Assembly (NCBI RefSeq): GCF_014168535.1
Contig: NZ_CP060007.1
Span: 1,364,001-1,428,000 of the forward strand
Source: Lacibacter sediminis
GTDB lineage: Bacteria; Bacteroidota; Bacteroidia; Chitinophagales; Chitinophagaceae
Length of the DNA stretch: 64,000 bases
Direction: 5' to 3'
Position 1 is the first letter of the stretch. Every line of letters begins with the position of its first letter. Below, piece by piece: positions 1-9,382 of this stretch. The notes under the pieces are model-generated. The model was not told where the DNA came from and did not search any database. It saw only the letters and a list, made by a program, of their open reading frames with translations. A program made the translations under genes and the position numbers.

Positions 1-533
1 CGCACAAGTGTACTTCTTGTAAAGGTGAAGGCCGGGTATATGGCGAAGAAAATATTACCATTGATATACCGGCAGGTGTACAGGAAGGCATGCAGCTGAA
101 TGTGAGTGGTAAGGGAAATATGGGCGAACGTGGTGGTGCTCCGGGTGATTTGATCGTGTTGATCGAAGAAGAAGCACATGCTCATTTGCACCGTGATGGT
201 TTGAATGTGGCGTATGACCTGCACATCTCATTCCCTGATGCTGTGTTTGGTATACAGGCCGAAGTGCCAACCATTGATGGTCGGGCAAAAATAAAAATAC
301 CGCCTGGTACGCAAAGTGGTAAAGTGTTTCGTTTAAAAGGTAAAGGTTTCCCTGCTGTGCAGAGCTATGAAAAAGGTGATCAACTTATTTATGTAAATGT
401 TTGGACGCCTCAGCATCTCACATCAGAAGAAAAAGCCATGTTGGAGAAATTACAACAAGGGCAAAACTTTCAACCCAAACCGGAAAAAGGGGAAAAGGGT
501 TTCTTTGAACGGGTGAGGGAAATGTTTAGCTAA
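1..533 (+). CDS. dnaJ: Molecular chaperone DnaJ, C-terminal part (5' cut by window edge)
   Basis: The reading frame is open from base 3 and stops with TAA at 531-533, so the start lies before the window. The first visible residues contain CTSCKGEG, the CxxCxGxG unit of the DnaJ cysteine-rich zinc domain, here its last repeat. The rest matches the two beta-rich client-binding domains of type I DnaJ (GDLIV near the middle, an amphipathic polar tail at the end). DnaJ is a cytosolic co-chaperone that delivers unfolded clients to DnaK and stimulates its ATPase. A hairpin terminator follows 25 bases after the stop, so this is the end of its transcript. The J domain cannot be seen. Confidence 0.93.
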   Translation, partial: HKCTSCKGEGRVYGEENITIDIPAGVQEGMQLNVSGKGNMGERGGAPGDLIVLIEEEAHAHLHRDGLNVAYDLHISFPDAVFGIQAEVPTIDGRAKIKIPPGTQSGKVFRLKGKGFPAVQSYEKGDQLIYVNVWTPQHLTSEEKAMLEKLQQGQNFQPKPEKGEKGFFERVREMFS

Positions 534-557
534 ATCAGAAAGTGGAATATAGTTAGA

Positions 558-586
558 GGCGAGTGGTGAAACTGCTCGCCTTTTTT
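558..586 (+). terminator. Intrinsic terminator after dnaJ
   Basis: GGCGAG at 558-563 pairs with CTCGCC at 575-580, with a possible inner AGT/ACT pair, and is followed directly by six T (581-586). Confidence 0.85.
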
Positions 587-683
587 GTGGGCGAACGACA
601 AAGGGTGGGCACTCGCAGCATAAAGCTTACACACCCTTCAACACCATTCCTTATTTTTACGGCTTCCCAAATGCTTAGCAAAC

Positions 684-1130
684 ATGAGTAATAACCTGAT
701 CTATTCCATTCCGGCACGGTTTCGTCGTATTGAAAATCTGCACATCCTTTTCTGGCTTATTAAAGATGCATGTTGGGCACTGAACCTTCACATACCGGCG
801 CTGATCATGATCGTTCCAACCATGTTGGCGGCATTGATTATTACCTGGCAAACAAGAAAGATATTCTCTGAACTGGTGCATAACCTGGCGGTGGTATTCT
901 GGATCACAGCCAACTGTACCTGGATGATCGGTGAGTTTTATGGTTGGGACGAAGGGAAGTTCGGGCTTCGCAATATGTCGTTGATCCCATTCAGCATCGG
1001 CTTATTAATTCTTTTCGTGTATTACTTGCTGTATTTCGTAAACCGAAAATTCAGAGAAAAAGTAATTGTTCAAACCGAAGAAGCATTAAAGGAAGAGCTG
1101 AGCCATCAAACAGAACGAAAAACAGCCTGA
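684..1130 (+). CDS. Small integral membrane protein, unknown function
   Basis: A 148-residue protein with at least three strongly hydrophobic stretches (about residues 35-56, 66-84 and 101-119) and a charged, Glu/Lys-rich cytoplasmic-type tail from about 120. I do not recognise the family; tryptophans and an acidic GEFYGWDEG turn lie between the second and third segments. It starts with ATG and sits alone between the dnaJ terminator and aspS, with aspS having its own promoter. No signal peptide is seen, so the first membrane segment probably serves as anchor. Function cannot be inferred from the neighbours. Confidence 0.7.
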   Translation: MSNNLIYSIPARFRRIENLHILFWLIKDACWALNLHIPALIMIVPTMLAALIITWQTRKIFSELVHNLAVVFWITANCTWMIGEFYGWDEGKFGLRNMSLIPFSIGLLILFVYYLLYFVNRKFREKVIVQTEEALKEELSHQTERKTA

Positions 1131-1136
1131 ATCTGC

Positions 1137-1168
1137 TTCGGAAGGTTACCGCTCAATAGTTATCTTTG
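1137..1168 (+). promoter_or_regulatory. Candidate promoter for aspS
   Basis: TATCTTTG at 1161-1168 fits the Bacteroidota -7 box TAnnTTTG. Twenty bases upstream stands TTCG, a one-mismatch form of the -33 TTTG box. The predicted transcript would carry a leader of roughly 80 bases before aspS. Confidence 0.55.
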
Positions 1169-1218
1169 CGCACCTTAGCAAACCGTTTATGTTGAGTGAT
1201 GAAATCTTCAGGATGCTG

Positions 1219-1239
1219 AACTTTCAACTTTCAACTTTC
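1219..1239 (+). repeat. Heptanucleotide tandem repeat (AACTTTC)x3 in the aspS leader
   Basis: Three exact head-to-tail copies of AACTTTC, followed by the degenerate AATTTTA and AAACTTT. It lies 17 bases upstream of the aspS ATG, inside the predicted 5' untranslated region. Confidence 0.85.
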
Positions 1240-1255
1240 AATTTTAAACTTTACT

Positions 1256-3100
1256 ATGTATCGTTCTCATACCTGTGGCGAATTAAGAAGTAATCATGTT
1301 GGTAACTCTGTAACCCTGGCCGGCTGGGTGCAAACCGTTCGTAAGTTTGGCAGCATCACATTTGTTGACTTGCGTGACCGTTACGGCATCACGCAGTTGT
1401 TGTTTGGCGAAGAACTGAATAAAGTACTGGATGAAAATCCACTTGGCCGTGAGTTTGTATTGCAGGCAACCGGCACCGTTAGTGAGCGTAGTAACAAGAA
1501 CCCGAACATTGCCACCGGCGATATTGAAATTCTCATTACTGAATTTAAGGTCCTGAATAAATCAGCCGTTCCTCCTTTTACTATCCAGGACGATACAGAT
1601 GGTGGCGATGATCTGCGTATGAAATATCGTTTCCTTGATCTGCGTCGTAATGCAGTGAAACGGAATATTGAATTACGTTATGCGGTGAACCGTGCTGCAA
1701 GAAACTATTTGCATGGTAATGGTTTCATGGATATTGAAACACCATTCCTGATTAAATCTACTCCTGAAGGTGCAAGAGATTTTGTGGTGCCGAGCCGTAT
1801 GAACCCCGGACAGTTTTATGCGTTACCACAAAGCCCGCAAACATTTAAGCAATTGTTGATGGTGAGCGGATACGATCGTTACTACCAGGTGGTGAAATGT
1901 TTTCGTGATGAGGATCTGCGTGCCGATCGTCAACCGGAATTTACACAGATCGATTGTGAAATGGCATTTGTAGAACAGGAAGATATTCTGAACATGTTTG
2001 AAGGGATGATCAAGTCGATCTTTAAAGATGTAAAGAACATCGACTACACCGAAGTTGTTGAGCGTATGACTTGGGAAGAAGCCATGTGGCAATACGGTAA
2101 CGACAAGCCGGATATTCGTTTCGACATGAAGGTTTGCAATATCAAGTTCCCGGCACATACGTTCCCAACTAAACAGAGCCAATCGGTATTAATTGATGGC
2201 GCAGATTTTAAAGTGTTTGATGAAGCAGAAACGGTAGTTGCTATAGCAGTGCCTGGCTGCAGTGAATATACACGTAAGCAAACAGATGAATTAACGGAGT
2301 GGGTGAAACGTCCGCAAATTGGTATGAAGGGTTTGGTATTCATCAAATGCAATGCAGACGGAACATACAAAAGCAGTGTCGATAAATTTTACAGCGAAGA
2401 GAAATTAAAAGCCATTGCTGAAGCAAGCAATGCAAAAGCAGGTGACTTGATTCTCATACTTGCAGGAGCAGAAGAACGTACACGTAAAGCCATCAGCGAT
2501 CTGCGTATGTACATGGCTGATAAGCTTGGCTTGCGTAAAGCTGATGATTTTAAATTATTGTGGGTGCTCGACTTTCCATTGTTTGAATTTGCATTGGAAG
2601 ATCAGGATGGAGGCGGAGCCGGCCGTTGGGTAGCAAGGCATCATCCGTTTACTAGTCCAAAACCAGCACATATTGATATCATGATCAATAACAGTCCAAA
2701 GGTGGATGATCTTGATAAATACCTTGAGCATCCATATGCCGGCATCAAAGCCAATGCATATGATATGGTGTTGAACGGAAATGAAATTGGTGGTGGCTCT
2801 ATCCGTATCTACCAACGTGAGCTGCAGGAAAAAATGTTTGCAGCATTGGGTATGGATGCAGAAGAACAGCAACACAAATTCGGTTTCTTATTGGGTGCGT
2901 TTGAATATGGTGCGCCGCCGCATGGTGGTATTGCGTTTGGGTTCGATCGTTTATGTGCAATCCTCGGCGGCAGCGAAAGCATCCGTGACTTTATCGCCTT
3001 CCCGAAAAACAATTCAGGAAGAGATGTGATGCTCGATGCGCCAAGTGAAATTGCTGCAAAGCAGTTTGATGAGTTGCAGATAAAATTGGATTTGAAATAG
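1256..3100 (+). CDS. aspS: Aspartate--tRNA ligase
   Basis: A 614-residue class II aminoacyl-tRNA synthetase that charges tRNA-Asp in the cytosol. In order: an N-terminal OB-fold anticodon-binding domain (about 1-105), the catalytic core with motif 2 [16 protein letters not shown] at 216-231, a bacterial-type GAD insertion in the middle, and motif 3 with GIAFGFDRL near residue 565. Length is typical of, or slightly longer than, bacterial AspRS. The absence of GatCAB in the window leaves open whether it is discriminating. It has its own promoter and is followed within 9 bases by a membrane protein gene that may be co-transcribed. Confidence 0.97.
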   Translation: MYRSHTCGELRSNHVGNSVTLAGWVQTVRKFGSITFVDLRDRYGITQLLFGEELNKVLDENPLGREFVLQATGTVSERSNKNPNIATGDIEILITEFKVLNKSAVPPFTIQDDTDGGDDLRMKYRFLDLRRNAVKRNIELRYAVNRAARNYLHGNGFMDIETPFLIKSTPEGARDFVVPSRMNPGQFYALPQSPQTFKQLLMVSGYDRYYQVVKCFRDEDLRADRQPEFTQIDCEMAFVEQEDILNMFEGMIKSIFKDVKNIDYTEVVERMTWEEAMWQYGNDKPDIRFDMKVCNIKFPAHTFPTKQSQSVLIDGADFKVFDEAETVVAIAVPGCSEYTRKQTDELTEWVKRPQIGMKGLVFIKCNADGTYKSSVDKFYSEEKLKAIAEASNAKAGDLILILAGAEERTRKAISDLRMYMADKLGLRKADDFKLLWVLDFPLFEFALEDQDGGGAGRWVARHHPFTSPKPAHIDIMINNSPKVDDLDKYLEHPYAGIKANAYDMVLNGNEIGGGSIRIYQRELQEKMFAALGMDAEEQQHKFGFLLGAFEYGAPPHGGIAFGFDRLCAILGGSESIRDFIAFPKNNSGRDVMLDAPSEIAAKQFDELQIKLDLK

Positions 3101-3108
3101 GATTGCAG

Positions 3109-3624
3109 ATGTTAAAAGGCAAATGGAAAGCATTATTGATATTGAATTATGTAAATGCAGCATTCTGGTTGATAATGCTTCTTGTTGTTATATTGAAGCT
3201 TTATCAAGCTAATCAAGGCGGAGCGGAAGTGAAATCAAATATTGTAACAGTTGAGGCTGGCGGGGTGATTTTCTTGCTCTTTAATATTCTTTATATCTAT
3301 GTTTTAAAAACGTACTTCCCTTTTCGTAAATTGACTGGGGCGATCAAAGTTATATATGTTTTAGGATTGGTGTTTGTTGGATTTGTAGCTCTGCTTTTTC
3401 TCATTACCCTTGTATTTACTTCTTTTGGTTTTTACTTAGGTAAAGGAGCCTCTAATTCCAATGGTACTGCTTTAATTTTGTGTTTAGTTGTTTTTTCAAT
3501 TGTCAGTTTATTAATTTTCATCTGGCAAATTCAACTCATGAATGTGCTGAAAAGGAATCAGGAAAATAAATTGAATTCAATCTTAAATTCTATTGGTGTT
3601 GAAGAAAGCAATCCCAAAGAGTAA
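3109..3624 (+). CDS. Hypothetical membrane protein, four to five membrane spans
   Basis: A 171-residue protein from ATG at 3109; an in-frame TTG six bases upstream is possible but less likely. Hydrophobic segments lie at about residues 10-30, 46-66, 80-106 and 120-145, with a Lys/Asn-rich tail. It is more AT-rich and richer in Ile/Leu/Phe than its neighbours. The family is not recognised. It is tightly packed with aspS upstream and a second membrane protein one base downstream, so the two small membrane genes form a pair. Confidence 0.65.
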   Translation: MLKGKWKALLILNYVNAAFWLIMLLVVILKLYQANQGGAEVKSNIVTVEAGGVIFLLFNILYIYVLKTYFPFRKLTGAIKVIYVLGLVFVGFVALLFLITLVFTSFGFYLGKGASNSNGTALILCLVVFSIVSLLIFIWQIQLMNVLKRNQENKLNSILNSIGVEESNPKE

Positions 3625-3625
3625 C

Positions 3626-4129
3626 ATGAGGCTATTATATAATATTTTATCTTTTTTCCTTTTGATAATTGGGATTTTGGCAGTGATATCGGTATTGTTG
3701 TCAATTTTAATAGCTTTGGCTAATCCTGAATTATTGATTGAGACTTTTATTCTTTTAACAGTCGTATTATACACGTTTGCAAGCTTTCTATTTCTACAAA
3801 AGGGCATTAAGGCTAACCAAACTTTTAAAGTGTCGTTTCGTGATTTTATAAGGGTTAATGCATTTGGGTCTATTATATACGTAGGGTATAATCTATGGAA
3901 GATGTATCAGATTTGGTTTGACCAATCAGGAGTCAAAAAAATGGCAAAAGACATAGCTGGCTTGCAACCATCAGGCTCTATGTTGTCTGAAACTTATATT
4001 CTTACCTTACTTAAAGCTGGGTTCTTATTTAGTCTCTTTTACATGCTTGCTCTTGTGGTGCATATTGTCATCACATTAATCCTAGTAAAAAAACATTCAA
4101 ACTTATTTGTGAAAAATACAGAGAAGTAA
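3626..4129 (+). CDS. Hypothetical membrane protein, partner of the preceding gene
   Basis: A 167-residue protein. The ATG at 3626, one base after the previous stop, is preferred to a TTG at 3593 that would overlap the upstream gene; it gives a clean hydrophobic start MRLLYNILSF. Membrane segments lie at about 4-33, 40-58, 75-95 and 130-158. Its topology resembles that of the upstream protein (paired N-terminal spans, short loop, C-terminal spans), so they may be distant paralogues or subunits of one complex. This is inference only; no known domain is visible. Confidence 0.6.
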   Translation: MRLLYNILSFFLLIIGILAVISVLLSILIALANPELLIETFILLTVVLYTFASFLFLQKGIKANQTFKVSFRDFIRVNAFGSIIYVGYNLWKMYQIWFDQSGVKKMAKDIAGLQPSGSMLSETYILTLLKAGFLFSLFYMLALVVHIVITLILVKKHSNLFVKNTEK

Positions 4130-4194
4130 GAGCTTAGAAAAGCTCGTTAGCAATACTTCCGCTTCTTCTTCGTTTCTTTATACAAACGAAACCT

Positions 4195-5040
4195 ATGCGC
4201 ATTCTTCTACTTAGTTTGGTTGCTGCCATCACTCTCTTTTCCTGTAAGAAAAAGGATAAAGATGCCAATGGCGCACAAACATTGCTCAACGTGAAATACG
4301 GAACAGATGCAAAGCAGGCAATGGATGTTTACCTGCCTTCGGGCAGAAGCACCACTGCAACTCCTGTACTGATTCTTATTCATGGAGGTGGCTGGACGGA
4401 AGGCAGTCGTGCCGACCTTAATGCTTATGTTGATACACTGAAACGCCGTGTTCCGCAATACGCCATCTTCAACATCAGCTATCGGTTGGCAGCAAATGGA
4501 CAGAATCTTTTTCCTACTCAAGAGGAGGATGTAAAAGCGGCAGTAGAATTTATTTACAGCAAACGGGAAGAGTACAGAATAACTGATCGGTTTGGAGTCA
4601 TCGGCGCAAGTGCCGGCGCACATCTTGCTTTGCTGCATGCATACAAATACTCAGCCCCGGTGAAAATGAAAGCTGTTGTTTCGTTTTTCGGTCCAACAGA
4701 ATTGGTGCAGATGTATAACAATCCGCCTAATCCATTGGTGCCGGTGTTGCTCGCTTCAGTTACCGGTGCTACCCCAACTTCTAACCTTACTCTTTACCAG
4801 CAATCATCGCCATTCAATTTTGTTGTGAGCAGCAGTTCCCCAACATTGTTGCTGCACGGCAGCAACGATATTGTTGTTGCGCCTTCGCAATCAGAAATAT
4901 TGAAAGACAAGTTGAATACAGTTAGCGTGCCCAATCAATATGTATTATATCCCGGAGGCGGTCATGGCGATTGGAGCCCATTGATTTACTTCGATGCTTT
5001 CAATAAAATCGATGCTTTTTTAAAACTTTATCACCCATAA
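4195..5040 (+). CDS. Alpha/beta-hydrolase lipoprotein, BD-FAE/esterase type
   Basis: A 281-residue protein with a lipoprotein signal peptide (lipobox LFSC, Cys17) followed by KKKDKD, so it is probably anchored in the periplasm or outer membrane. The oxyanion motif HGGGW is at about 63-67 and the nucleophile elbow GASAG at 137-141 (Ser139). The acid lies in HGSNDIVV and the histidine in GGGHGDW near the C-terminus. This arrangement is that of small carboxylesterases of the hormone-sensitive-lipase and feruloyl-esterase-like group. The natural ester is unknown. The gene is monocistronic by spacing. Confidence 0.85.
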   Translation: MRILLLSLVAAITLFSCKKKDKDANGAQTLLNVKYGTDAKQAMDVYLPSGRSTTATPVLILIHGGGWTEGSRADLNAYVDTLKRRVPQYAIFNISYRLAANGQNLFPTQEEDVKAAVEFIYSKREEYRITDRFGVIGASAGAHLALLHAYKYSAPVKMKAVVSFFGPTELVQMYNNPPNPLVPVLLASVTGATPTSNLTLYQQSSPFNFVVSSSSPTLLLHGSNDIVVAPSQSEILKDKLNTVSVPNQYVLYPGGGHGDWSPLIYFDAFNKIDAFLKLYHP

Positions 5041-5103
5041 AAGGGTGTTGCCATTTCTCATATCTGCTGTCTTAAATTTCCATAATTACTATAACTTGCC
5101 TGC

Positions 5104-6360
5104 ATGCAGGCTCCATTGGCAGAACGGTTACGTCCAAAACAATTGACCGACCTTGTTGGTCAGCAACACCTCACGGGGCAAGGCGGTATTCTGCAAAAAG
5201 CAATTGCCAGCGGCAACATTCCCAGTATGATCTTGTGGGGCCCTCCGGGTGTTGGGAAGACAACTATTGCCAATATCATTGCACATAACGTAAGTGCTAC
5301 GTATTACCAGTTAAGTGCCATCAGCAGTGGTGTAAAAGATGTGCGTGAAGTAATTGAGCAGGCGAAACAGGAAACAAAAGCCATTTTATTTATTGATGAG
5401 ATCCATCGTTTCAATAAAGGTCAACAGGATGCATTGTTAGGTGCTGTTGAAAAAGGAATTATCACATTGATTGGTGCTACCACAGAAAATCCATCGTTCG
5501 AAGTGAATAGCGCCTTGCTCAGCCGTTGCCAGGTATTTGTATTGAAAGCATTGGATGAACATGATCTTGTTCAGTTGCTACAGAAAGCAATTACAGATGA
5601 TGTTGTGTTGAAAGAAAAGAAGATCGAATTAAAAGAAACGGAAGCATTGATTCGGTTAAGTGGTGGTGATGCAAGGAAATTATTAAACCTGTTAGAAATT
5701 GTTACTGACAGTTCTGGTAATGAAATGCTGATTACAGATGAGTCGGTGTTACAAACTGTTCAGCAAAAAATGGCGTTGTACGATAAAAGCGGTGAGCAGC
5801 ATTATGATATTATCTCTGCATTTATCAAATCCATTCGAGGCAGCGATCCCAATGCGGCTGTGTATTGGTTGGCAAGAATGATCGAAGGTGGAGAAGATGT
5901 AAAATTCATTGCACGTCGTTTATTAATACTTGCAAGTGAAGATATCGGTAATGCAAATCCCAATGCATTGTTACTCGCCAATGCTACGTTTGATGCGGTG
6001 AATAAGATCGGTTATCCTGAGTCGCAACTTATTTTATCGCAATGTGTCATTTATCTCGCTTCGAGTGCAAAAAGTAATACGGCTACTGTTGCCATAGGCA
6101 ATGCGATGGCTGCTGTTAAACAATTTGGCGATTTGTCTGTTCCTCTGCATATCCGTAATGCGCCAACAAAGCTGATGAAGAATATGGACTACGGTAAAGG
6201 GTATCAGTATTCACACAGCTATGAAAACAATTTTTCATCACAGGAATATTTACCCGAGAAAATTGTTGGAACAAAATTTTATGAACCCGGTAAAAATATA
6301 AGAGAGGAGGAGCTGCGGAGATTTCTGAAACAGCTCTGGAAAGAAAAGTATAATTATTAA
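5104..6360 (+). CDS. rarA: Replication-associated recombination ATPase RarA (MgsA)
   Basis: A 418-residue AAA+ ATPase of the clamp-loader clade. Walker A GPPGVGKT is at 46-53, Walker B FIDEIHRF at about 96-103, and sensor 1 at GATTENPSF. The C-terminal half carries the MgsA tetramerisation region (SDPNAAVYWLARM, ASEDIGNA). RarA acts at stalled replication forks in the cytosol. Length matches the family. The ATG at 5104 sits just after a short TAACTTG -7-like sequence. The downstream peptidase gene begins 12 bases after the stop and may be read through. Confidence 0.95.
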   Translation: MQAPLAERLRPKQLTDLVGQQHLTGQGGILQKAIASGNIPSMILWGPPGVGKTTIANIIAHNVSATYYQLSAISSGVKDVREVIEQAKQETKAILFIDEIHRFNKGQQDALLGAVEKGIITLIGATTENPSFEVNSALLSRCQVFVLKALDEHDLVQLLQKAITDDVVLKEKKIELKETEALIRLSGGDARKLLNLLEIVTDSSGNEMLITDESVLQTVQQKMALYDKSGEQHYDIISAFIKSIRGSDPNAAVYWLARMIEGGEDVKFIARRLLILASEDIGNANPNALLLANATFDAVNKIGYPESQLILSQCVIYLASSAKSNTATVAIGNAMAAVKQFGDLSVPLHIRNAPTKLMKNMDYGKGYQYSHSYENNFSSQEYLPEKIVGTKFYEPGKNIREEELRRFLKQLWKEKYNY

Positions 6361-6372
6361 TCAATCAACTTT

Positions 6373-7725
6373 ATGAAGCAAGTTTCTTTGTTCGTTTTTG
6401 TTTGCCTGTTCCTGTTACAAGGAATCAATGCCCAAACCACTATTCAGCGTGATCCTGAAATTGAAAAGATGGTCACTGCTATTTCGCCTGATTCACTCAA
6501 AGCTTACATTCTGAAAATGGTGAGTTTCGGTACTCGCCATACCATGAGTACGGTTACTGATCCCAAACAAGGCATTGGTGCAGCACGTGAATGGGTGGTA
6601 GCAAAGTTTAAAGAGTTTGCCAAGCAATCAAATGGACGAATGACGGCCTTTGTTGATACAACAACTTTACAGCCCGACGGCAGACGCATCAGCAAACCGG
6701 TGAACCTTGGCAACGCTATGGCGATTTTGAAGGGAACCAATACTGCTGATCAACGCATCTTCGTTATCAGCGGTCATTTAGATAGTCGTGTTACAGATGT
6801 AATGAATACAACCAGCGAAGCACCCGGTGCAAATGATGACGCAAGTGGTGTGGCTGCAGTGCTTGAGTGTGCACGCATCATGAGTAAGTATGAGTTTTCT
6901 GCTACGATCATTTTTGTTGCTGTAAGTGGTGAAGAACAAGGCTTGTTAGGTGCGAATTTTATGGCAGGGAAAGCAAAAGATCAAAACTGGATCATAGAAG
7001 CGGTGTTGAACAATGATATTATGGGTTCAAACAACAGCAGTGAAACAAATATCATCAACAATACAAAAGTGCGTGTGTTCAGCGAAGGATTGCCTGCGTA
7101 TGAATTAGATAAAGCTGCAGCAAACATCCGCAATCTTGGTTTGGAGAATGATGGAAAGTCAAGACAGTTGGCACGTTATGTAAAAGAAATCGGCGAGCGT
7201 TATGTAGATAATTTAGAAGTGGTGATGGTGTATCGTAACGATCGATTTTTACGTGGTGGTGATCACACACCGTTTATTCAAAAAGGATTTGCGGCAGTAC
7301 GGATTACTGAGATGAATGAAAACTTCAATCATCAACACCAGGATTTACGCACGGACAAAGGAGTACAGTTTGGTGACTTACCCGAGTTTATGGATTTCGT
7401 TTATCTGGCAAAGAATACGGGAATCAATCTTGCATCATTAGCGAATCTTGCAAAAGCACCAGCAATGCCATTAGAAGTAAAGATTGAAACAAGAAGTTTA
7501 ACCAATTATTCGCTCATCAGTTGGAAACAGCCTGCAGTGGGAAAAGTGAAGGGCTATTATGTGTTGCTGCGTGAAACAACAAGTGCTGTTTGGCAAAAGA
7601 AAATTTTTACAACTGAAACTAATGTGAAATTACCTTACTCAAAAGACAATTATTTTTTCGCAGTGCAATCCGTTAACGAAAACGGTAATGAAAGTTTGCC
7701 TGTAGTACCAACACCCGGACGATGA
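6373..7725 (+). CDS. Secreted M28-family zinc aminopeptidase with C-terminal FN3-like domain
   Basis: A 450-residue protein with a signal peptide ending near residue 20 (GINAQ). The M28 co-catalytic zinc ligands are all visible: His135 in HLDS, Asp156 in GANDDASG, the Glu187-Glu188 pair in SGEEQG, Asp215 in NNDIMG and His298 in RGGDHTPF. From about residue 365 a fibronectin type III-like domain follows (SLISWKQP, YYVLLRE, FFAVQSVNENG). It is therefore a complete periplasmic or exported aminopeptidase. Its stop overlaps the next start (ATGA), implying translational coupling to the GNAT gene. Confidence 0.92.
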   Translation: MKQVSLFVFVCLFLLQGINAQTTIQRDPEIEKMVTAISPDSLKAYILKMVSFGTRHTMSTVTDPKQGIGAAREWVVAKFKEFAKQSNGRMTAFVDTTTLQPDGRRISKPVNLGNAMAILKGTNTADQRIFVISGHLDSRVTDVMNTTSEAPGANDDASGVAAVLECARIMSKYEFSATIIFVAVSGEEQGLLGANFMAGKAKDQNWIIEAVLNNDIMGSNNSSETNIINNTKVRVFSEGLPAYELDKAAANIRNLGLENDGKSRQLARYVKEIGERYVDNLEVVMVYRNDRFLRGGDHTPFIQKGFAAVRITEMNENFNHQHQDLRTDKGVQFGDLPEFMDFVYLAKNTGINLASLANLAKAPAMPLEVKIETRSLTNYSLISWKQPAVGKVKGYYVLLRETTSAVWQKKIFTTETNVKLPYSKDNYFFAVQSVNENGNESLPVVPTPGR

Positions 7726-8189
7726 TGAAACTAAATTGGAACTTGAAGAAATTTGAAGCATTAACGCCATACGAGTTATACAACATCATGTGGTTGCGTA
7801 ATGAAGTATTTGTAGTAGAACAAAACTGCGTGTACCAGGATGCTGATTATAAAGATCAGAAAGGCTGGCATTTGATGGGCGTTGATGAAGAGGATAGGCT
7901 AATGGCCTATGTTCGATTGTTGCCGGTTGGTGTTTCTTATGAAAATGAACCTTCAATAGGCAGAGTAGTTACAAGCCCTGCTGCAAGAGGTACAGGAGTT
8001 GGCAGAGAGTTGATGCAGATTGCTATTCAGCAGTGCAAAGAGCTATTTGGAAATACAGATATCAAAATTGGAGCACAGTTTTACCTGTTTAAGTTTTATT
8101 CATCACTCGGTTTTGAGCAAACAAGTGAGATTTATCTGGAAGATAATATTGAGCATATAGAAATGATTCGGAATTGTGAAAAGGAATAG
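7722..8189 (+). CDS. GNAT acetyltransferase, ElaA-like
   Basis: A 155-residue single-domain N-acetyltransferase. The acetyl-CoA loop RGTGVG is at 89-94, preceded by the beta4 strand GRVVTSPAA. The N-terminal half (LRNEVFVVEQNC) matches ElaA-type proteins, whose substrate is not established. The start is ATG at 7722, overlapping the upstream stop; a second ATG at 7725 is equally possible. Confidence 0.85.
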   Translation: MMKLNWNLKKFEALTPYELYNIMWLRNEVFVVEQNCVYQDADYKDQKGWHLMGVDEEDRLMAYVRLLPVGVSYENEPSIGRVVTSPAARGTGVGRELMQIAIQQCKELFGNTDIKIGAQFYLFKFYSSLGFEQTSEIYLEDNIEHIEMIRNCEKE

Positions 8190-8272
8190 GTAATTTTACT
8201 TAACACCACAAGTAAAACTGCTTAAAAGCCTATGTCAGTAAGGGTTTCCACCGATAATGAGAAAGAAAAAAT

Positions 8273-8303
8273 TTTGAACTTCAGAATTAGTTCTCTAATA
8301 TTG
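8273..8303 (+). promoter_or_regulatory. Promoter for the 8346 outer-membrane protein
   Basis: TTTG at 8273-8276, a 19-base spacer, then TAATATTG at 8296-8303 (one mismatch to TAnnTTTG). It lies 42 bases before the ATG at 8346 and argues against a start at the upstream in-frame ATG (8232). Confidence 0.6.
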
Positions 8304-8345
8304 CCTTGTCGTATCCAATACAAGAAAAACCAAACATCCGATTCT

Positions 8346-9341
8346 ATGAAACTACGTACATTGTACATTTCCCTGTACGCATTACTGCTTATGCTAAGCA
8401 GCATTCAAGAACTGAATGCACAGATTGGATTATCTTCTGCAAATTCCCGTTTTGAAATTGGTTTAGATTTAGGCCCGATGAGTTTTCTTGGTGACCTTGG
8501 TGGTAACCGTGGAAGAGGAGGCTATGGCCCTAAAGACAACAATCTTCCTGTAACGAATGCGATCATTGGTATTTCTGCTTCTTATTATCCTGCAGAGTGG
8601 ATTGGGTTCCGTTTGTCAGGTAACTATGGTAAAATGGAAGGTGATGATCGCCTGGTAAAACAAAAGCAACCGGCTGATACATGGGAAGGTTCAAGAAAAT
8701 ACAGGAACCTTACATTCCGCTCACCTTTATACGAAGCTTACGCCGCACTTGAAATTTATCCTACAGCATTTATCAGCTTAAAGAACGGATCAGGGTTACC
8801 ACGTTTCCGTCCATATGGTATCGTTGGCTTCGGTGTGTTTAAATTTAAGCCACAGGGCTTGTATAAAGATCCTGCAGGTAATGAATCATGGATCGATCTG
8901 AAACCACTCCGTTTAGAAGGACAAGGAATGGTTGAAACAGGAATTCCTGAATACAGTCTAGTGAATTATGCTATTCCAATGGGCGTAGGCATCAAATATG
9001 ATATTACTGAACGTGTAACATTTGCAGTTGAACTTATCCATCGCAAAACAGGTAGTGATTATATTGATGATGTAAGTAATAAATTTATTGATCCGGCCTT
9101 GTTCGATCAATACTTGACACCAACACAGGCAACGTATGCTAAATACCTGGCCAATCCAAGTTCATTTTATCCGAATTCAAATCCGGCTTATACTCCTTAC
9201 CGCACCGGTAAGAAAAGAGGTAACCCATTAAAAAATGATTCTTATTTCTCCAGTACATTCAGACTTACGTGGAAGATCGGCGATGTTTATGCCGACTGGT
9301 TCCGAAATAAGAACTCAATGAAATGTCCGCAATACTTTTAG
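8346..9341 (+). CDS. Outer-membrane beta-barrel protein
   Basis: A 331-residue protein. I chose the ATG at 8346 because it opens a proper signal peptide (MKLRTLYISL to LNAQ) and lies downstream of a good promoter; the longer frame from 8232 adds a non-secretory tail. The mature part is rich in alternating aromatic/small residues and ends in FRLTWKIGDVYADWF, as in DUF6089-type barrels. The Gly-rich segment GDLGGNRGRGGYG near the start is common in that group. It is probably a structural or transport barrel of unknown substrate; it stands alone on its transcript. Confidence 0.75.
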   Translation: MKLRTLYISLYALLLMLSSIQELNAQIGLSSANSRFEIGLDLGPMSFLGDLGGNRGRGGYGPKDNNLPVTNAIIGISASYYPAEWIGFRLSGNYGKMEGDDRLVKQKQPADTWEGSRKYRNLTFRSPLYEAYAALEIYPTAFISLKNGSGLPRFRPYGIVGFGVFKFKPQGLYKDPAGNESWIDLKPLRLEGQGMVETGIPEYSLVNYAIPMGVGIKYDITERVTFAVELIHRKTGSDYIDDVSNKFIDPALFDQYLTPTQATYAKYLANPSSFYPNSNPAYTPYRTGKKRGNPLKNDSYFSSTFRLTWKIGDVYADWFRNKNSMKCPQYF

Positions 9342-9382
9342 CGAATTATTTTTATCCATACCCATACCCAAATCCCTAAAAA

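Noticed and set aside
1189..1290. Short ORF starting in the aspS leader and running out of frame into aspS
   Set aside because: It is made mostly by the AACTTTC repeat and has no regulatory codon pattern.
8232..8345. N-terminal extension of the outer-membrane barrel gene
   Set aside because: It would place a polar 38-residue stretch before a clear signal peptide and overlaps the promoter at 8273-8303.
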